In this document: positions 5,363-8,717 of the stretch, in pieces | Numbering within the stretch: the first letter of the stretch is position 1 | Layout: every line of letters begins with the position of its first letter | Assembly (NCBI GenBank): GCA_022571575.1 | Contig: JACZXN010000048.1 | Location: 1 to 8,717 of the forward strand | DNA from: Chloroflexota bacterium | GTDB taxonomy: Bacteria; Chloroflexota; Dehalococcoidia; UBA3495 | Reading direction: 5' to 3' | DNA: 8,717 nt | The notes under the pieces: model-generated | What the model was told of the DNA's origin: nothing | Seen by the model: the letters and a program-made list of their open reading frames with translations, nothing else | Database searches by the model: none | Translations under genes and position numbers: made by a program

Positions 5363-5896
5363 CTAGAGCTTTTCCACCCGCTCTTTCACCCGCTCCACCG
5401 TGTCCGCCAGCGCTCCGGCGGGGAAGTCCCTCCGTTCCAAGCCTTTCACGCCGTCCAGCGAAGGTGGCGACCCGTCTCCCACTGCACTTGTGATGGAATC
5501 CAAAGCCCTCTTCCAGGGAACCGCATCGTCCGTTTTCTCGGACTCGCCATCCCGAAGCACGCCCGCCGGTAAAACGGCGGTGTGGCAAACGGGCGGGTCC
5601 CCGAGGGTGATCAGCGCCAACGAAGGGACCTGAAGGCCGGACAGGCCCAGACCGGGAACCAACGCCGTCGAGGTGCTGGAAACGCCGTGCTGCCCGAAGA
5701 TGACCAGGTCGTGGAACCCGGCGCCCAGTTCCTCGAAGGCCGTCCGGTAGACGCGGAAGATGTCGTGGGCCCGGCGGTCCTCCCCGGACACCAGGAACAG
5801 GGCGCAGACCGGGAACCGGCCGCCGGCCGCCGAGGTCAGTCCTTCGTGCCACCTGGTCAGCTTGTCCAGATCGTGGCTGTCGGGTGTTTCCGTCAT
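5363..5896 (-). CDS. Hypothetical protein, possible thioredoxin-like fold
   Basis: I do not recognise this 177-residue protein. It appears cytoplasmic, with no signal peptide or membrane helix. An alternating pattern is visible: a strand at about residues 29-36 (PVCALFLV), a helix at 43-58 (AHDIFRVYRTAFEELG), a strand at 62-68 (HDLVIFG), then VPSLALIT (90-97), which resembles the cis-Pro segment of thioredoxin-like folds. No CxxC is present, so it would not be a classical disulfide reductase. The last part (160-177) is a charged helix ending ERVKERVEKL. I chose ATG 5896 because GGAG lies 8 nt upstream; an in-frame TTG at 5920 would add eight residues without support. It follows the PanE-like gene by 31 nt and is probably co-transcribed with it. 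Confidence 0.72.
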   Translation of the reverse strand: MTETPDSHDLDKLTRWHEGLTSAAGGRFPVCALFLVSGEDRRAHDIFRVYRTAFEELGAGFHDLVIFGQHGVSSTSTALVPGLGLSGLQVPSLALITLGDPPVCHTAVLPAGVLRDGESEKTDDAVPWKRALDSITSAVGDGSPPSLDGVKGLERRDFPAGALADTVERVKERVEKL

Positions 5897-5927
5897 CTGA
5901 TCAACTCCGTTCCCGGCCAAGCACCGG

Positions 5928-6842
5928 TTAGGCTCCCTGCTGATGGGACTCCAGCATGGCGTATATCACGTCGTTTATCGGCGTGGCGACACCCGACTCT
6001 GATCCGGCCCGGACCACCGCTCCGTTCAACGCCTCAAGCTCCAGCGGGCGTCCGGCCAGCAGGTCGGTGTGCATCGAAGCCTGCAGGTCGGCCAGATGCT
6101 CCTCGATGTAACTCACGGTGTTGGGCACGATGTCTTGGGGCAGGTCGACCCCGCTGGCCCTGCCGACGGCGTCGATCTCGGCCAGACAGGCCAAGACCAC
6201 TTTACGCCACTTAGGCTGAGGCATGAGATCGGCCAGGGTCGCCCGGGCCAGGGTCGTGACGCCGGCCATGGTGGCGATGAATAGGAATTTCCCCCACAGA
6301 CCGGCGCGAATGTCCGGCACGACCTCGGCCGGCACCCCCGCTCCCAGAAATGCGTCCCGGATGGTCCGGCAGCGCTCCGTTTCAACCCCGTTGGTCTCGC
6401 CCAAAATGATCCGCACCAGGCTGCCCGTCTGCCGGACCACACCCGGCCCCAGCATTCCGGCCTCGATGAAAGCGGCGCCCGGCAGCACTGAAGACGCGCC
6501 CAAGACCCCGGCCGCCGTCAGGTAACTGTCCACACCATTCTGGAGGCACAGCACGGTGGTTTCAGGACCCACCAGCGGTTTCATCAGCGGAAGGGCACTC
6601 CCGTTCTGATAGGTCTTGACGCACAGCAGCGCCAGGTCCACGGGGCCGACCTCAGAGGGGTCATCGGTGGCCCGGCAGCGCACGGTGAACTCCTCGTCGT
6701 CCCGGACCACCCTCAGTCCATCGGACCTTATGGCTTCCAGATGGGCTCCACGGGCGATGAGCGAGACATCATCGCCGCCGCGGGCCAACATGCCTCCGAA
6801 GTAGCCGCCGGTGCTTCCGGCGCCCATGACCGCGATCCGCAT
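5928..6842 (-). CDS. Ketopantoate reductase family oxidoreductase (ApbA/PanE-like)
   Basis: This 304-residue enzyme of the 2-dehydropantoate 2-reductase family would use NADPH to reduce a 2-keto acid. It opens with a Rossmann motif, GAGSTGGYFGG (residues 7-17), and has Arg31 at the end of the second strand, suited to binding NADP phosphate. VKTYQ places Lys76 in the position of the conserved domain-linking Lys, QNG (101-103) matches the family Asn motif, WGKFLFIA places Lys185 where the catalytic Lys lies, and PLELEALNG puts Glu268 at the conserved Glu. Length and domains are complete. AAGGAGG lies about 10 nt upstream of the ATG. Many genomes carry several members of this family that act on substrates other than ketopantoate, and no pantothenate gene is nearby, so I do not call it panE. 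Confidence 0.92.
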   Translation of the reverse strand: MRIAVMGAGSTGGYFGGMLARGGDDVSLIARGAHLEAIRSDGLRVVRDDEEFTVRCRATDDPSEVGPVDLALLCVKTYQNGSALPLMKPLVGPETTVLCLQNGVDSYLTAAGVLGASSVLPGAAFIEAGMLGPGVVRQTGSLVRIILGETNGVETERCRTIRDAFLGAGVPAEVVPDIRAGLWGKFLFIATMAGVTTLARATLADLMPQPKWRKVVLACLAEIDAVGRASGVDLPQDIVPNTVSYIEEHLADLQASMHTDLLAGRPLELEALNGAVVRAGSESGVATPINDVIYAMLESHQQGA

Positions 6843-6971
6843 GCCAGACGGCCTCCTTGGTTATGCGTAAGCCTTGATTATCCGCGGGCCCACCGGCAAC
6901 GTTACTCGAAGGTCCGGCCAGGGCGCAACACCCCGGCGCCGTCGCGCGGCCGCCGCGCCTGCGCTTCGTTC

Positions 6972-7000
6972 TTGACGCCTGTAACTTTTGTCCCTATTCT
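6972..7000 (+). promoter_or_regulatory. Sigma70-type promoter of the DUF35-SDR-CMD operon
   Basis: TTGACG (6972-6977) and TATTCT (6995-7000) are separated by the ideal 17 nt. Transcription would begin near 7007, giving a leader of about 47 nt. The 211-nt space 6843-7053 separates this operon from the divergent PanE-like gene. For that gene I see only a weak GATAAT on the minus strand near 6880, with no convincing -35 partner. Confidence 0.55.
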
Positions 7001-7053
7001 TTTGGAGGCATCGCTCCAGAGCGGCCTGCGTACCCGATCAACAGGAGTGGGAG

Positions 7054-7485
7054 ATGACCCAGCAGCAACAGTCCTCGCCCCCGATTCCAGCCCCCGACCC
7101 CCAGCCGGAATCAGATTATTACTGGGAGAAATGCAAGGAAGAAGAACTATGGCTGCGCCACTGTAAGGCCTGTGATACTTCCTACTTCTATCCCAGGGAC
7201 ATCTGCCCAGAATGTTTCTCCAGGGATACCGATTGGATACAGTGCAGCGGCAAGGGCATCATCCACACCTTCGCCATCGTCCACCGGGGACCCACTCCCC
7301 CCTTCCGCGACAAGGCGCCCTACGTGCCGGTGATCATCGAATTGGAAGAAGGACCGCGCATGCCCAGCAACCTGGTGGTCGCTGACCCGGACCCGGCCAA
7401 CATCAAGATCGGCATGGCCGTGGAAGTGGTGTTCGAGACGCTGGACGACAAGATCACCCTCCCCAAGTTTCGCCTGATTTCTTAA
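7054..7485 (+). CDS. DUF35 zinc-ribbon/OB-fold protein
   Basis: This 143-residue cytoplasmic protein consists of a low-complexity Gln/Pro-rich start (residues 1-20), an N-terminal helix (YYWEKCKEEEL), a rubredoxin-like zinc ribbon with Cys37, Cys40, Cys51 and Cys54 (CKAC and CPEC), and a C-terminal OB fold (about 62-140). DUF35 proteins commonly accompany thiolase-like or HMG-CoA-synthase-like enzymes and are thought to act as acyl-CoA-binding partners. No thiolase is visible in this window. The ATG at 7054 is supported by AGGAG 6 nt upstream; an in-frame TTG at 6988 lies between the -35 and -10 boxes and can be set aside. It is the first gene of a three-gene plus-strand operon. Confidence 0.92.
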   Translation: MTQQQQSSPPIPAPDPQPESDYYWEKCKEEELWLRHCKACDTSYFYPRDICPECFSRDTDWIQCSGKGIIHTFAIVHRGPTPPFRDKAPYVPVIIELEEGPRMPSNLVVADPDPANIKIGMAVEVVFETLDDKITLPKFRLIS

Positions 7486-7487
7486 TT

Positions 7488-7522
7488 GTCCGCCCCCAAG
7501 CCCCCTAACCCGGCGGGCGGAC
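7488..7522 (+). other. Intercistronic hairpin between the DUF35 and SDR genes
   Basis: GTCCGCCC (7488-7495) and GGGCGGAC (7515-7522) form a perfect 8-bp stem with a 19-nt loop, starting 3 nt after the DUF35 stop. No T run follows, so it is not an intrinsic terminator. The ribosome binding site of the next gene (GGAG, 7527-7530) begins just after it. It may stabilise or process the transcript, or may simply reflect the GC-rich sequence. Confidence 0.45.
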
Positions 7523-7535
7523 TCACGGAGTAAGC

Positions 7536-8342
7536 ATGGCTGCCATAGGAGAACTCCGGGGCAAGGTTGCCATCGTGACCGGCGGCAGCCGCGGCATCGG
7601 ACGGGCCATGTCCCTGGCCTTCGCCGCCGCCGGCGCCCAGGTGGTGGTGGCCTCCCGGACCGAGCATGAACCCCCTCCCGACTCCCCGTTCCTGAAGTAC
7701 GGCTCGGGGACGATCAACGACACCGCCCGCCGGATAGCGGAGGCCGGTGGCGAGGCCCTGCCGGTCGCCTGCGACGTCTCCAAATCGGAGGACCTGCGCC
7801 GCCTGGCCGACCGGACGGTCAAACACTTTGGCCGCATCGACATCGTGGTCTCCAACGCCGGCGTCGATTGCGAGTCACCGGTGGTGGACCTGGAAGAAGA
7901 CCTGCTGGACCGCTGTCTCACGGTGAACATCCGGGGGCCGATCCTGCTCTGCAAATACGTCCTTCCGGCCATGGTCGAGCAGAAGGGCGGCGGGTCCATC
8001 TTCTGCATCACCTCCGGAGCTTCTCTGGGCTACCGGGAGGGCCGCGTGGGTTATTCCATGAGCAAAGCAGCCTTGGAGCGGGCCTACCTCAGCCTCGCCG
8101 AGGAGGTCCGCGAACACGATATCGCGGTTAATGTCCTCAGTCCCGGCCGCGTCGACACCTGGATGAACCGTCACGGCGACTGGCCCGGCACCGGTCACAT
8201 ACCCATGGAACAACCCGAGTCCATCAACGGCGCCGCGGTGTGGCTGGCCGCCCAGAAGGCGTCCACCTTCACGGGTCAAAGGGTGGAGAGGGCTGAATTC
8301 GGCGCAACCTGGGGTCCCGGCATAACCGTGCCCGCCCCGTGA
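7536..8342 (+). CDS. Short-chain dehydrogenase/reductase (classical SDR)
   Basis: This 268-residue NAD(P)-dependent oxidoreductase has all classical SDR landmarks: the TGGSRGIG cofactor motif (residues 15-22), Asp80 before Val, SNAG (106-109), structural Asn131, and the catalytic set Ser160, Tyr173 and Lys177 (Y-x3-K as YSMSK). SPGRVDTWM follows at about 195. Arg41 at the end of the second strand favours NADP(H). A Pro-rich insert (about 43-60) follows that strand, as in some SDR subfamilies acting in degradation pathways. The substrate is probably a hydroxy- or keto-compound, possibly a CoA ester, but cannot be named. GGAG lies 5 nt before the ATG. It is 50 nt after the DUF35 gene and 36 nt before the CMD gene, in one apparent operon. 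Confidence 0.95.
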   Translation: MAAIGELRGKVAIVTGGSRGIGRAMSLAFAAAGAQVVVASRTEHEPPPDSPFLKYGSGTINDTARRIAEAGGEALPVACDVSKSEDLRRLADRTVKHFGRIDIVVSNAGVDCESPVVDLEEDLLDRCLTVNIRGPILLCKYVLPAMVEQKGGGSIFCITSGASLGYREGRVGYSMSKAALERAYLSLAEEVREHDIAVNVLSPGRVDTWMNRHGDWPGTGHIPMEQPESINGAAVWLAAQKASTFTGQRVERAEFGATWGPGITVPAP

Positions 8343-8378
8343 CAGATACAAATCAGAAAATAATCGGAGGAGCCAAGA

Positions 8379-8693
8379 ATGACCACACCACGCAGCGCGA
8401 TGCAGGAAGTCTCACCCAAGTTGGCGGAGATCGCCGCCGACGTCTTATTCGGCGATGTATGGGAGCGCCCCGAACTGTCCAAACGGGACCGGAGCCTGAT
8501 CACCGTGGCCAACCTGATCGCCCTCTACCGGACCGACCAACTCAGAGGCCATATCGGCCGGGCGCTGGATAACGGCGTCACCAAATCGGAGATCGGCGAA
8601 ATCATCCTGCACACAGCCTTCTACGCCGGTGTGCCCGTGGGCGCCAACGCTTCCCGGGTGGCCAAAGAGGTCTTCGACGAGCGGGGCATCTAG
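8379..8693 (+). CDS. Carboxymuconolactone decarboxylase family protein
   Basis: This 104-residue all-helical protein of the CMD family closely follows the gamma-carboxymuconolactone-decarboxylase-like pattern: FGDVWERPELSKRDRSLITVANLIAL (residues 24-49), LRGHIGRALDNGVTKSEIGE (55-74) and ILHTAFYAGVPVGANA (76-91). His58 and His78 are the conserved His positions of this branch. The CxxC of the AhpD peroxidase branch is missing, so antioxidant activity of that type is unlikely. It may decarboxylate or isomerise a lactone-like intermediate, but many CMD proteins have no known substrate, and no other beta-ketoadipate gene is present. GGAGG lies 8 nt before the ATG. It is the last gene before the window ends; the final 24 nt show no terminator. 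Confidence 0.94.
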   Translation: MTTPRSAMQEVSPKLAEIAADVLFGDVWERPELSKRDRSLITVANLIALYRTDQLRGHIGRALDNGVTKSEIGEIILHTAFYAGVPVGANASRVAKEVFDERGI

Positions 8694-8717
8694 CCGCAAT
8701 CCTATTTCTCAAATTAT

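Noticed and set aside
4968..5852. Minus-strand open frame (294 codons) opposite DUF2182 and overlapping the hypothetical gene in another frame
   Set aside because: Low-complexity Gly/Arg/Pro-rich translation, conflicting with two better-supported genes and crossing their convergent ends.

Overview
This is a GC-rich bacterial window with densely packed operons, strong AGGAGG-type ribosome binding sites and recognisable sigma70-type promoters. The mix of gene families (a molybdenum hydroxylase of the CO dehydrogenase/xanthine dehydrogenase type, an SDR, a DUF35 protein, a CMD-family protein and a PanE-like reductase) suits a heterotroph that degrades diverse organic compounds. Chloroflexota (Dehalococcoidia/SAR202-like), Actinobacteria or a proteobacterium would all fit. 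I lean weakly to Chloroflexota, but nothing here fixes the phylum.

Region 1 (1-2776, minus strand) is a three-gene molybdenum hydroxylase operon in the order FAD subunit, 2Fe-2S subunit, molybdopterin subunit (M-S-L). The large subunit runs off the left edge. A perfect 24-bp palindrome followed by a U-rich tract lies between the S and L genes and may act as a leaky terminator.

Region 2 (2777-2972) is a divergent control region. It holds two good promoters whose -35 elements interleave, plus a direct repeat (TTGACTGC/TTGACCGC) overlapping the minus-strand -35 element.

Region 3 (2973-5354, plus strand) is the most unusual part. Two diverged DUF1326 paralogues, each with a C-x-C-x3-C-x-C motif, are followed by one DUF2182 multi-pass membrane protein rich in Met, Cys and His. 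The second DUF1326 gene has no ordinary start codon and appears to begin at ATT. Two short stretches resembling the DUF2182 N-terminus (3692-3730 and 4487-4531) suggest that the DUF1326-DUF2182 module was duplicated and partly eroded. The families look like metal handling, but their function is not established.

Region 4 (5363-6842, minus strand) pairs an unrecognised 177-residue protein with a ketopantoate-reductase-family enzyme.

Region 5 (7054-8693, plus strand) has its own promoter and encodes a DUF35 zinc-ribbon/OB-fold protein, an SDR oxidoreductase and a carboxymuconolactone-decarboxylase-family protein. It looks like a small catabolic or acyl-CoA-linked operon.

I saw no tRNA, rRNA, CRISPR array, insertion sequence or phage gene.
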